DNA of 64,000 nucleotides from Glebionis coronaria. Lineage: Eukaryota; Streptophyta; Magnoliopsida; Asterales; Asteraceae. Each line of letters opens with the position of its first letter. Position 1 is the stretch's first letter. The stretch is taken from positions 661,682,963 through 661,746,962 of the forward strand of contig CM046874.1 in NCBI GenBank assembly GCA_025667525.1. Reading direction: 5' to 3'. A program made the position numbers and the translations under genes. Below are positions 24,718 through 36,606 of the stretch, piece after piece. Under the pieces are notes generated by a model that was not told where the DNA came from, made no database searches, and saw nothing but the letters and a program-made list of their open reading frames with translations.

Positions 24718-25098
24718 ATGGAAACTATCTTCAACTTACTCTGGGGAAAAGGTAGCTTTAGTGGTTTCATAAATTTAATGAAAATCCACATCTTAATTAA
24801 GACTTGTTACTCGATCATATCACAAACCTATACGCTAGACTATGTTTAAGACAGAAGATAAATCTGATTTACTTACATTCTTCATTGTGCCCATTCTACA
24901 TGCCTTCTCGAGATGGATCTCAAGATCCTTGTTCTAATGTACCATGGTTAAACTACAGTAAAACTTTCAATTTATATTCAAGAATGAGATATAACATCAT
25001 CTAAAATTAATGTTGTGGTTGATGAATACATCAATGGTTACTAAAAAATAAATACCTTCAAAACAAAACAATACTTCTACTGGTACCTATTGTAGCCA

Positions 25099-25308
25099 CT
25101 AATATAATAAAGACAAAGAAAGATCAAATAGTACATGTATATGTAGTGTATCGCCTACAATCATTATAAGTGAATCTAAGTTCCTCGAAAGAGTTTCTAA
25201 AGCAGCTCTATACTCGGCTTGTTGTTCCAACAACAAAGTATATACCCTGAGAGCTGCAATTTCATATTTGTTATAGTAGGATCCTAATGCATTGGGTCTG
25301 TTAAACAA
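25099..25308 (-). pseudogene. Unidentified captured exon (helical protein)
   Basis: On the - strand a TTTAACAG acceptor-like site precedes an open frame containing NALGSYYNKYEIAALRVYTL and then LLLEQQAEYRAALETL. The second part looks like a regular amphipathic helix. Composition is protein-like, unlike the surrounding A/T-rich DNA. A further open stretch with Cys-His spacing (FKCSKHDMEHAMVPCEGD) lies just upstream at about 25395-25500 on the same strand. Neither family is recognised. Confidence 0.4.
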
Positions 25309-25581
25309 ACCTCAGGCCAAACAGGCAGATTTGGAGTGGCAACCCATCTTGTTTATACTCATTATAATTGCGAGTTCAACTATAATCTTCAAGCTTTGAA
25401 GGGGGCTGCAGGAGGTTGGTCTACCGCCTGTTCAAGATCACCTTCACAGGGAACCATAGCATGTTCCATATCATGTTTTGAGCATTTGAACTTCGTCTCT
25501 TTCTGTAACAACAAAAATACTTTAGCATATGATTTGGTGGCAAAAGGTGACTAATGGTGGCGTGTCATTTTGAAATCTACA

Positions 25582-25737
25582 TTATTTCATACATGATAAT
25601 ATCATGGTCACCTTTATTTCATACCAAGCTCTACCAACATTTTCTTGGCTTTTGTCATACATGAAGAGAGCAACTTGAAGAACGAACGTCCACACGTTGT
25701 CACAAAATTTGTAGGTTTCATGCTTTGTTTTCCTTCA
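25582..25737 (-). pseudogene. Captured exon of transcription factor IIA small (gamma) subunit
   Basis: The - strand frame contains ETYKFCDNVWTFVLQVALF and then SQENVGR, ending at TAA 25582-25584. This matches the most conserved part of TFIIA-gamma, the small subunit that stabilises TBP on the TATA box: the TY-FCDNVWTF-LQ core followed by QENV. The residues correspond to roughly the last 40 of about 106 amino acids. An acceptor-like ...CCTGAAG lies at about 25737. The start of the normal protein (first exons) is not visible nearby, and the end after QENV has changed into unrelated sequence, so this is a fragment. It lies inside the Helitron, in the Helitron's orientation. Confidence 0.8.
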
Positions 25738-26498
25738 GGTTGAACTATATATTCTTAAATATTCTTTTAGTTTTGTAATATTAAATCCATCCCACCACCA
25801 AGAATGTCAATTTTTTATGTGAAATATGTGGCACTCATTGCACTACACTTAATGTGCCATCCGGGTCTTCCTTTGCCCCATTTACTGTCCCAACTGATCA
25901 CCTGTCATTAGCAGCCTGCACAATCATATCTGTTAGGGAAGAGTTTAAAAAAATCTATGTGAACAGAAATAACAATTTCGACACAGTTACTTATCAATGC
26001 GTAGTTCTGGATTACGTTTTATCACAATTGGGTCAACTCGATAACTCGATAGTCAAGACATAGCTAAATATATTTCAAATTACAAAGAAGCTCATGTAAT
26101 TCCAAACCAAGTTTCTTGATGACTATTAAGCCTATTTCATGTTATTAGATGAGGTCATGCGCAAAGTGGGATACAATAAGTACATAAAGGTTATAAAGGA
26201 GAACCCTATAGTGTTATGAGAACGAAAGAAAAAAAGATTTGAACTAAGAGCTGTACAAAAAAATTTCGATACACACAGACATACAAAACCTTAAGTATTT
26301 AACTAAGAGCACATTAACAAAATATGTTTCAAGATCTCACAAAAAGAGAGCATATAAACAAACACACAGACAAACACACTCCTCATGTACATGGACTAAT
26401 TATTTTTCTTTCTGCATATTTAAAATTACCAAGTGGAAACTCAGATGATAATTCTTGACGTATTATAACTTTGAATAAAACATAGTAATAAAGGTTAC

Positions 26499-26546
26499 CT
26501 GGGCAATGACAAAAAGAGTTAGAACTGCCAACGTGGCTATAGCCAT
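26499..26546 (-). pseudogene. Signal-peptide-like first exon with donor site
   Basis: ATG starts a 16-codon frame reading MAIATLAVLTLFVIAQ on the - strand, followed at once by the splice donor CAG|GTAACC. A hydrophobic start of this kind is typical of a secretory signal peptide cut by an intron. No partner exon was identified. Confidence 0.3.
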
Positions 26547-27669
26547 AGAATCCAAACGCTTATTTTACATGTGATTCTTCCTCTATTCATGCATGTCATA
26601 CAACCAGACCTATTCATTAAAAAACACGAAATCCTTCAGAGCCATATTACAGAAAAGGTTAAGCAACTTCTCTTTTCACCTACCTACTTAAGATACTAAT
26701 AGTTGGTCAGAACTGACCCAAGACTGACCTAAAAGACCACTCATTATAGTCGTGGGGGTGCAAAGAATTAATTCCCACGATCTATTTACCAATCACGCCA
26801 CTCAAAGTACAGATGGATTTGAGTGGAGCTTGCATAAAAATCACAAGATCTCGTGAAATGACATAAGTCATACTCAACAAAAAAGTTAAGATTTGTACTA
26901 TCATTTTATAGTCAAACTGCCACAATCGGTTGTCAATTCAGTTTGCTTTTAAGTATTGGCCGACATAATCAGGTACAAACTAAAAAAATATGAAAATCAT
27001 GGCTATAGGATAACATGGCTACAAAAACTAATTTCAAACACAAATACTCAGATAAATATTGAACTTATGAAAAACGGGGCAAGGCGAATAAGATCATAAG
27101 CCAGGGAAAAAGCTTATACAAACACCACCCTATATTTTAACAATTAATCCAAAATCATTCAATCACATAAATACATGAAGATCAAAAAAATAATCTAGTT
27201 GCGATAAGGTTTTGAGAGAAAATATACCTTTTAGATCAAACAAAGAAGATGATGAACCTGAAAAAAACAAACATATGGATCCGAATATAAAACAATTCAT
27301 CATTACATTCTTGAGAAAATTAGGGTTTTAATATACCTTCGGGACAAAACAAATTAAAGAAGATGATCAAGCTGCAAAAAAACAAATCTGTACAAAAAAA
27401 CATTTATCAATATGATCATGAATGATACAATGCATAACATACACGTGATCTTGTTTGAGTCGTATGTGGGTTGGAAAATAGAACCTGTAGAAAAGAAACA
27501 ATAGTTACGTATATTATTGATATTATGATTATGTAAAAGTTATATTAAATGGAAAGATAATATTTGTCAAAGCTATGAAGGGAAAGATATGTATAATCTG
27601 TTTTTAATTCAAAATCAGAGAATGATAATTTTATTAAACATTATATATTTGATTTTTAAATACTAATGA

Positions 27670-27780
27670 CAACTTCTAGCCTAGTCTAGTGGTTATGTAC
27701 GTTGTTACTGTATCCGCAACCCAGGATCGAACCTAGCTATGGACAATAAGTTTAAACATTTTAATTTTTATAAAAAAAAC
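27670..27780 (+). mobile_element. tRNA-derived SINE-like sequence
   Basis: An A-box-like TAGTCTAGTGG (27682-27692) and a B-box-like AGGATCGAACC (27723-27733), about 30 bp apart, match the RNA polymerase III promoter of tRNA-derived SINEs with a few mismatches. A T/A-rich tail ending in eight A's follows at about 27760-27780. It lies within the Helitron near its 5' end. Confidence 0.5.
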
Positions 27781-28026
27781 CTAAAAAATCGGAAATTTTT
27801 CCAGACCCGGCCCACCCCGTCCCATACTTGAACCGGACCGGTCCAGACCTCCAAAACGCAAATTTCAATACTGCGTTTTCAAAATGCGATTTTCAAAAAA
27901 CTACGATTTAAAATCCGAATTTCATAGAATTTAGAGATTTTCTAGGAAATTCTGAAATACTATTGGCTAAAAGATGTGACTGGGATATGACTGGGATTAA
28001 AACTGTCGTTTCAAATCATAATTATA

Positions 28027-28252
<226 letters not shown>

Positions 28253-30699
28253 GTTGTAATTTGATTACATGATTGTTTGATGATTATTTTAATACTTATA
28301 CGAGGTATTTATACGACGTAGATTGTCACAAGAAACCCTAACTCCCCCTAGCAAATCAATCGAAGCTATTTCTGTAGGAATTCTAGCTATTCTAGATGTA
28401 AACCAAGTTGTGGATATTTATGATCCCAACAAAATAGTTGAGATTCGTGGAAATGCTGATATTAGTTGATTGTGATATTGAAGAAGAATTGGTGAGATTA
28501 AATCTGATATCGATGTCATGACGATCTTTCCTTATAGAGTGGAGTTTGACAAAACCTTACCACCAAGAAAGGTGTCATCTGATTCGGTGTCACCCAATTC
28601 TTAATTTTGAAATCGAAAAGGTGAATGTTGCACTTGAGGCTGTCATTGGAGCCTTTACCTAAAAGCCTCATGCCACTTGTACCTTTCCGAGAAGTCTAAT
28701 TGAATGTGTAAGTCATTTCATACTAGTGACTCATTTGATAACTATTGTTGTAAGAGCTATAGGATTGGAAATTAAGTGTTGTTCATATCGAGCTTTTATT
28801 ACCCTTTCAAGGTCTAAGAATAAGGTTGAAAGAATTAGAGAATGAGGAAGCATGTCGCATTGAGTATAAGTTGATTGAAACTTGAATAAAGTCAAATTTA
28901 ACTCGTATGGAATAAGAAATTGTTAAGATGAAGTCGTTGAGTCCTATGATTGAATTATAAGGTTTTAAATAATTGTTGGTTCGTGTTAAGGGTTCTTCCT
29001 AGACCATTTTCCAATGACGAGGAGGCCCAGTGTCCAAGAAATAAATTGAAGAAATCTTCTTGTGAATTGGGACCGATGGATCTTCTGGGACAGGCGGAAC
29101 ACCTAATGACTCTTGTAGATTAGTATTCATTGTGGTATCTTTTAAAATCCCTAACTTAACTGAGACATCAGTTGGTAGGATGAGTCCTTGGAATTGTATG
29201 ACATGGCGACACGTAATCTGTGACGGTACAATATTTGACTTGTTTGTGATTAATGAAAATACTACCTTTGATTGCTAAATCCTACATGTATTGATGTTAT
29301 CTATCTTTTCTTGCTTCTTCCTAATGTTCACATTAGTGATGCAACCATTGAGCAAAGTACTCATTTTGGATAGAGTTGCATTGTAGATTCTTCTCTTTGT
29401 ATTCCTGAGTGCCATCGAGGTCATGAACCTCATGATTAATTGGCTAAGCTCATTTCCTATCATATTGTAGTTAGTTTTTGGTGAACAACTTTTCATCACT
29501 CTTTTGCAGATCACTCATTGTTTTTACAAGTTAAAACAGTATCCCTTGATAAAAATTTAATTTTCATCATCATATGGATTATTTAGAGTGGGACTTATAA
29601 ATAATCGTTATCCAAATCAAGTTGTTTATGAAACACATTGGAAAATTTAATTGTTTCCATAACAAAGAACATCTCTATAAATTCATTTTGATTCTTATTT
29701 CAGAATTAAGCATAAAAATATATATATTTTAAACATGATGACAAAGTTTTGACGAACTGAGTATTGCATCGTTAATCCTAAAATTGTCCATAGTTGCGCG
29801 CCTACGTACAATTTGGAAGGGACCATGCAAGGATGATTAGTAGTCACCATGAAATTGTTAATAAACATTACATTTTCTTTGTAATTGTGAAAGATTGAAT
29901 TTCTATGAGATCTGCAAGAAGTGCAAAATAGGGACATATTGTTAGGAACACCTACATATGTGCCCGCACCATGTATTTTTCTGAATCAGATTTACTCATC
30001 TGTGGAAATTGTCTTATTTGACAATTGACCTCCCCTTCTTGTCCAATTCTTTTATGGCAAGATTCTTTGGAAACTTTACTAATTATCGAGTGTTGATACC
30101 TGACTGGGTGTATCGACGTTCCTATCATTTCTTTGATTAGAATCCGTTTGAATGACATGGGTAACGATCTGAGGTACTTTCGAATGCGTACTCAAATCAT
30201 GAAAACATGGGATATATTCATATTCGTTAACGTTTCCATCTTTATCTGATTTGAAATTCTCTCGCGTAAATTATACGTTGACCTTACTCTTTTAATGTTA
30301 GCTATGTCTCCGGACATCCTTGAATTTGTGAAGGGTTATGAGTTATTATTAGTATTTTGAGAAGTTCACATCTTTTCAACGGTAATGAAACTGGAAAGTT
30401 GGTAGTGCCAGTAGAATGGATTGATTGATTATGACATGACGACATTGTCTTAATTAATGGGAACTCGATTAGAATTCCCCTAAAAGATATGATGTTGATT
30501 ATCAAAAGTGATCTAAATAATTCCCGATGGGAGATCATATCCTGCATTTAGGCTTGAAATTATACCGTGAATGGTTATGAACTAGTCATAGATCTAGTAA
30601 TCTAGAAAGAACCTAAAGTGAATTTATTAAAAGATGTTCGTGTTAGCTGAGACATTCTAAGGTATTTACAGATGACTTACCTAGACTTCCGCCAATAAG
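28253..30699 (+). pseudogene. Element B gag/protease region, decayed
   Basis: The sequence is collinear with 51580-53890 (reverse strand) of element C. For example the block with 'ttatacgacgtagattgtca' is at about 28310 and about 53830. All frames are full of stops. By position it should hold gag and protease, but I recognise neither a capsid motif, a zinc knuckle nor a protease active site, and short frames on either strand are chance. Confidence 0.6.
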
Positions 30700-31230
30700 G
30701 AAAGTTGAATTTGGTATTGATTATATTCTCGGTGCTGCACCTGTGGCATGTGCACTATACTTCAGCACCGTCTGAATCAAAAGAGTTACCGTGCAACTGA
30801 GAGAGTTGTCGGAAAAAGCTTTATTCTACCGAGCTTGTCATCATGAAGAGCTATGGTGTTATCATTCCTTATAGTTGTTGATTACTGTGAATTAGATAAA
30901 TTGACGATCAAAATTTATATCCATTACCCAAGATGGAGGATTTGTTCAATCATTTACAAGGTTCTAGCGTATATTCAAAAATTTGATCCACGACATGGTT
31001 ATCATCAACTTCGCATCCGCGAAAAAGATTATCTATTCCAATAACTACATCCAGAACTCGTAATGAACATTATGAGTTTCAGGTTATGTCGTTTGGATTG
31101 ACCAATGCACATGTTGCATTCATAAATTTCGTGAATCACGTGTGTAGTCTGTAATTTGAGAAATTCATGCTTGTGATTATTAAGGACCATCTGTTTGTTT
31201 CTAAAAATAAGAAGGAGTTAGTAATCATTT
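30700..31230 (+). pseudogene. Element B reverse transcriptase fossil
   Basis: Residual motifs appear in shifting frames. A GAAPVA-like start (about 30731) is followed by a frameshift. Then come DYCELDKLTI (about 30884), a YPLPKMEDLF-like segment (about 30922), GYHQLRIREKD (about 30993) and HYEFQVMSFGLTNA (about 31068). The catalytic box reads IIKDH (31176-31190) where Ty3/gypsy RTs have IDD, so the first catalytic Asp is lost. There are several stops and frame changes. The order and wording fit a Tekay/Del-type chromovirus RT. It cannot encode active enzyme. Confidence 0.85.
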
Positions 31231-31329
31231 GTTGACTGCCCTGCGTTGTCCGAGCAGTGAAAACCTGTACCTTGAGTCTTCATCATGTGATTTAAGGCTT
31301 GATCCTTTACATTATTTGACAGTGTGATT

Positions 31330-32088
31330 AATGGTAATGGAATCTATATTGACTCTTCAAAGATTAGAGCCATTAAGGCTTTGGGTTATAACAAAAAGAA
31401 AGTGCAAAAACGTTTTGACAGATATTTTATCAAAGGATTATTACGGAATTATTCCCTCATACCCAGATCATTTAACTAAACTCCCTTAGGAGTAAATGTT
31501 TGGGTATACCTCAAGACAACCTAAGAGGGATTGAGGAAACTATTTAAACCATGACTTGAAATTTGGAACGACAATTTTTGCTCTTCAACTAAGAAAATTT
31601 TGACCAAAGTATAAACAAAGATTTTTTGAACAATTACGGATCTTATTAATTATTTTTCGATAAATCAACAAAAATCGTGTTAACTAAATTCAAATTTATT
31701 TTTGAACATTTTTGTATAATTGGATGAACTGAGAAATTTTAAACTTTTTACGTTTACGTCTCATAAAATTAAATATTTATTATTTAATAACTAGTAATAT
31801 TTATCGACGCTTTAAACGTCGGATTGAGGAAAACTAATAAAGATGATAGTAGAAGCGAAACTAAAACATAGAAAATATGAAGAAAGAATTTCTGAGTGAA
31901 TTGTGGTCATGATAATTATTTTAGCAGGGAAGATGAATGTAGATACCGACATATTATGTAGAAAGAATAGAGAACCAATTAAGATGTTTTCCTTAGTATT
32001 GACCATACACAATAAATTGCCGAGTAATTTAAAAATAGCCGATGCTTGTAAAAAGGATAATATAAATAATAAAGAGTTTCTCGACTAA
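31330..32088 (+). pseudogene. Element B RT end, RNase H and linker fossil
   Basis: IYIDSSKI..IKAL at about 31340 corresponds to the end of RT. The 61-codon open stretch 31903-32088 (GKMNVDTDILCRKNREPIK) corresponds to the RNase H end and the linker before integrase, where relatives have GKANVVADALSRK. Between them (31400-31900) the RNase H core is not readable. Confidence 0.65.
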
Positions 32089-32800
32089 TGAAAACCATTA
32101 GAAATGAGAGCCGATGGTGTTAAATGTTTAAAAGGTCGTTTGTGGTGGCCTGAATATGGAGGATTTTGTGATTTAGTCATATTGGAATCTCATAAGTTTA
32201 ATTATTCTATTCATGCCATTTCTGATTAAATGTATCTTATCTGAAGAATTTGTACTGATGACCAAATATGAAAGCAGATATCGCCACATACGTTGGTAAA
32301 CATCTCACTTTTACGAAGGTCAGGGTTGAACGCAAAAATCCATAAGGATTGCTTCTACAACTTATTAATCCTGTTTGGAAGTGGGATAGAATCACCATGG
32401 ACTCTTATCAGAAATCTTCCAAGGTCATCATCTGAATTTGATTCGATTTAGGTCATCGTCGACAGACTGACCAAATCTACTAATATCATTCCCGTTAATG
32501 ATAGATTCTCGATGAAGAAATTGACTCTTGTGTATTTAAAGGAGTTGTGTAAGCATGGTGTGCCTGTATCGATCATCTCTATCAAGACCCTCGCTTCGCA
32601 TCGAATTTCTAGAGATTTCCTCAGAAGTCATTGGGAACGAATCTTGATGAGAGTACTGTTTACCACCCCCAATCGAAGGGACAAGGTAAAGTAACGATAC
32701 AAACACTAGAAGTATTGTTTTATGTTTGAATAATTGACCTTTGGTAATGAACGGGATAATCGTTTTCCTTTGGAGAGATTATCATTGATATTTATTGTAT
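32089..32800 (+). pseudogene. Element B integrase fossil
   Basis: Motifs in broken frames, in order: an ADGV-CLKGR-WWP segment (about 32110), MKADIATYVGKHLTF (about 32272), KWDRITMDS (about 32380), a VIVDRLTKS-like part (about 32455), HGVPVSIIS (about 32555) and a PQSKGQGK-like end (about 32668). In relatives the second motif ends C-L-T-C; here both zinc-binding Cys are replaced. Several stops and deletions confirm inactivity. Confidence 0.8.
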
Positions 32801-33239
32801 TAGGATCGAGATCGAATCTTGTAATGATCTAAATAAAAGAGCATCTGTGGGCAGGAGTCGGGATGAAGATACCCGACCCGCGAGACCTCAAATAATTGTG
32901 GAAATTAGGATCTGATTATTGACTGCCAGTAGTGGGCAGGAGGTTATGTGAATATGAAATGTAGATCTTGAAGTGCAGGATGGATAGCGAAGTTATGCCA
33001 TAAATTTTCGCCATGGAAAAGTGAGTTGATGATCTGAAAGATCATGGGAAATAAGTCCCCGTTGTATAGGACCATTGAGATGATGTAAAAATATGGCCGA
33101 GAGGCATATAAGCTAGATCTACCCCAGACTTCAAGGGCTGCATGAATTATGTTCCATATATCGAACTTGATAAAATATCTACCAAGTGAAAATCTGATTA
33201 CTTCTTAATGAAGTTTGGATCGGCGAAAGTTGCATTCAT

Positions 33240-33456
33240 CGAAAACCCGTGAACATCATGGATAGAGAAAGTAAGTCAACTTAAGCCTGATCGTATTCCC
33301 GTAGTTATGTTTGATGAAACTCGCGTATTGTAATGAATTACACTTGAGAGAAAAGACCGAATTTGGAGGAAATGCACACATGTGTTGATTCTATAAGAAG
33401 CGAGTAGTAAGATAAGTCGATCTTTGAGGACAAAGATCCTCTTTAGGGGTAACTGC
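33240..33456 (+). other. Element B pol 3' end and polypurine tract
   Basis: A RIPVVMFDETRV...ERKDRIWRK segment (about 33290-33370) is reminiscent of the chromodomain-like tail of chromovirus integrases, but it is too decayed to be sure. CTTTAGGGGTAACTGC (33441-33456) precedes the LTR start and is the likely polypurine tract. C has the same place marked by GTTTAGGGGTAAATGC. The stretch 32800-33240 shows nothing recognisable. Confidence 0.5.
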
Positions 33457-34720
33457 TGTGACAATCCGTCAATTTGAGGTCGTTATTTTATTCTCAAGTA
33501 TTATTTAAAATCATTATGTTATTATTAATTTATGAACTCACTCACTTTTGGGAAGAAATAAGGGTTTACATCTTAAAGTAGCATCGACTACGTCTAAACC
33601 GGAGAACTCTACGTTACGTGCTTACGTTTACATACTCCATTTTTGTGACAGTCCGACATTTCAGGAAATAAATTTTTTCTCGAATATTATTTTGGAATTT
33701 TAATTTGTGTTGGTTCATAAACTCACAAATTTTCGAGAAGAAATTAGGAATTACGTGCATAATTTAGCGTCTTTTATGATTAAATCGGGAAACCTAGGTT
33801 TACGTATTTACGCTTTTGTGATCCGTTTTGATGAGACAGTTTTTATTAGAATCGTTTTGAGCCGTAGATTCATAATTTATAAAAATGTTTTTCGTAAAAC
33901 GACCCGAGGGCACGCAAATCGAGAAAACTAGAATCGAGGAGTACCCGTAAATTAGTGGGGATGAAACAAGTTAACACTTGCCTCACCCCCACTAGGGGCG
34001 GCCAAGACTTAGCCAACACACCCCTTCGGTGTCAACTTAACATAACATTAAGGACACATGTCCTTAGTGTATAACCAAAACAACTTAACAACTAAAACAA
34101 GCAAACCACAAACCATTTACACTCATTTCTTACATACAAACCACACAAAAATCTCTCTACTCCCTCCCCATTGCCGTCCTATACACCACCACCAAACACC
34201 ACATTTGATCAAATTTCTACCATAAATCTTGTGTTTAACTTGCATAAGATGAAAACCCTTTGAAGACTTGGTGATTTGAGGTGATCCTAACAACTAAAAA
34301 GAAGTTTTCCATGGAGTCTAGAGCATATTTTTCTCATGGTGTTGCATATACTTGGTGATCTTTAAGGTAGTCTTGATATTCCATAAGATTGGTTACCAAA
34401 AACCAAGTGTTGCTCTTAACCTTTTACTATATTTGTTGGTAACAAGATCATTTCTTCTATCATCTTGTTATTTTATAAATGTAATCTTGTATTTTCTTTA
34501 TAAATGTATATGTAGATGATGATAAATGATGATCAAAGTATTATGTGGGGATTTTGTGTTAATAGATTTGGTTAAAAAGACAAGAATCAACAAGTAAAAA
34601 TGTTAAAATCTTGATTAAATTTATCGGCTGTATAAAACAGTAAGTAACCATATGATCACTTGGTAAAAAGTCTTGGATTATTGAATATACATTTAGATAT
34701 ATGATTTTTACATATGTGGT
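33457..34720 (+). repeat. Element B 3' LTR, left part
   Basis: It begins TGTGACAATCCGTCAATTT and matches the start of C's LTRs. It stops at 34720, where element N begins. The five bases before the junction (gtggt, 34716-34720) pair with gtgat at 57792-57796 as an imperfect target duplication. Joining the two sides restores the family sequence around 'catgtgagagttggcc'. Confidence 0.9.
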
Positions 34721-35321
34721 TGATAGTTGGTTTTTGCCAAGTATGAAAGTTTGTTCGACTCGATTCAATTCGAATTGATTACCAGTTGAAAGTGTGACTG
34801 AGTCGTTTTTGGTTAACAAAAAGAAAGCTTTGATTATCTATTTCTAAGTAAAAGGTAAATGCGAATAGTAATAAAAATAAGCTAAAACAATTAACTAAAA
34901 ATAACAAAACAATATAAATAATAAAACGTAAATTAAAGCAAAACAAATAATAAAAATAAACTAAACGAAGAAATTAACTTTCTACTAAAAAATAAAATTA
35001 ACCTAATGTAAAAGGAGAAAATAAAACTAAGTGGGTACTTTAAAACTGAACGAGGTAAAAGCTAAAGCGGGTACTAAATAAAAGATAAAACTTAAACTTT
35101 ACGAAAAAATATTAATACTAAAAATTGACGAAAAATTCAATTAAAAATACGTGACTTTCAAAATTAAAATTGGAACAACTTTCAGATAAAACTAAACGAT
35201 TACTAAACAATATTAATTAATAAACAAGCAGGCATGCTACCAGCTCAAGCAGGCAACCTACCTCCTCAAAATGGCGGGAAAGCTAGAAGCTAGCTAGTAC
35301 ACATGCTTGTCAATCTAAAGT

Positions 35322-35625
35322 TTATACGGAATGTTGACTTGACTATTCTTGTTATTCGGAATATTTTATTTTCTAAGTTCTGTTATACGGAATATGGTAA
35401 TTTGGCTTATATGGAATAATTTTTTGTACTTTGTTATACGGAATATGTAATAATACTGTTATCCGGGTTATTTGTTATTTCTTACACGGAATATAAATCA
35501 TTTGTCTCATCCGGAATAAAGGTTTTTTCATTATCCGGAATGAGTGATTTTTTTTTTGCAAGCTTATCCGGAATACCGTCTAATGCTTATCCGGAATGTT
35601 GGGGTTTACTAGTTCGGAATAATTA
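35322..35625. repeat. Array of TTATNCGGAAT motifs in N's LTR
   Basis: About 12 copies of TTATACGGAAT / TTATTCGGAAT / TTATCCGGAAT, a few degenerate, are spaced about 20-40 bp apart, with unrelated spacers. The array also occurs in the right LTR at about 44367-44670. It lies downstream of the predicted TATA box in the element's direction, thus in the transcribed R-U5 part. Confidence 0.85.
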
Positions 35626-36160
35626 AAAATGACCAAAATGAAAATAAGCTAAAATCTAATAAGCACTTATCCAAAAACTTAACCAAAAAGATTTTAAGAA
35701 AAAGCTAAATAGCCACAATTTAAAAACTTAAAAAAAACACTAAATAATTTAAATATTAAAAATGCAACTTTTTATAAAAATTAACTAATAAGCACTTAAT
35801 TAAAAATAATAAAATTAACACAATAAGCACTAAAACACTATAAGCGATAAAAATCAAATACTAATAGATCAATAAGCACAATCGAATACAAACATCAATC
35901 AATCAAAAAACATGATTAACAAACTACATGATTATCAAAATTAAAACAAGATTAAAAAGATAAAGAAAGGTAGAATGAGAATTATTAATTGAAAAAGCTT
36001 GAAATTAAGATGATTAAAAATTCAAATTACAAGATTAATGAAAAAGCTTGAAAAACATTTAAGAAAAGCTAGAGAGTGAAAGTAAATTACACTACTCCTA
36101 CTCCTAAAACTAATCTACTCCTAAAATGACTAACCACCTCCTAATGACACATTAGGAGGG

Positions 36161-36169
36161 TATTTATAG
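36161..36169 (-). promoter_or_regulatory. TATA box of N's LTR
   Basis: The - strand reads CTATAAATACCC in a GC-richer setting (CTCCTCCTATAAATACC). It is conserved in the other LTR at 45204-45212. Confidence 0.6.
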
Positions 36170-36606
36170 GAGGAGTAAAATGTTGATGCTTTCTTCATTC
36201 TTTCTTCTTGTCTCGACTCGATTTAAATTCTTTGTCTTTCTCGGCGTCGTCTCGTGATTTTTCGATATAAATTGAACTCGTCTTATAACTTTCTTCTTTA
36301 ATTAGACTTGGTTGTTCGACTTCATTAAACTTCCGTCTTTAGACTTTTTCTTCGATTAATCTTCAGAATAGGTCTTGAACTTCCGTTCTTTTTGCACTCT
36401 TGATCTTTTGACTTTGTCTTTTGTCTTTTTTCTTCGATAAAAGCCCGTGAAAGCCCGTGTTTTCTTCCCTTTTCACATTTTGGTCCTAAATCACAACAAA
36501 AACACAAACCACGCATAATTCCGACATTTACGACATAAAATACACGTTTTGGCTTGGTTATTATTATAATTAAGTGGTAAAAGGATGGGTGTTTTCACAC
36601 CTATCA

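Larger units (their letters stand above)
34721..36606 (-). repeat. Element N 3' LTR (left copy, 1886 bp)
   Basis: This is the complete LTR copy. Its right end is followed by AATCCCCTACACTTGACC, whose reverse complement is the purine-rich primer next to the LTR start of the - strand element. It matches 40318-40605, 44047-45317 and 57558-57791 in order, apart from a segment of about 100 bp (36440-36535) missing from the other copy. Confidence 0.93.
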
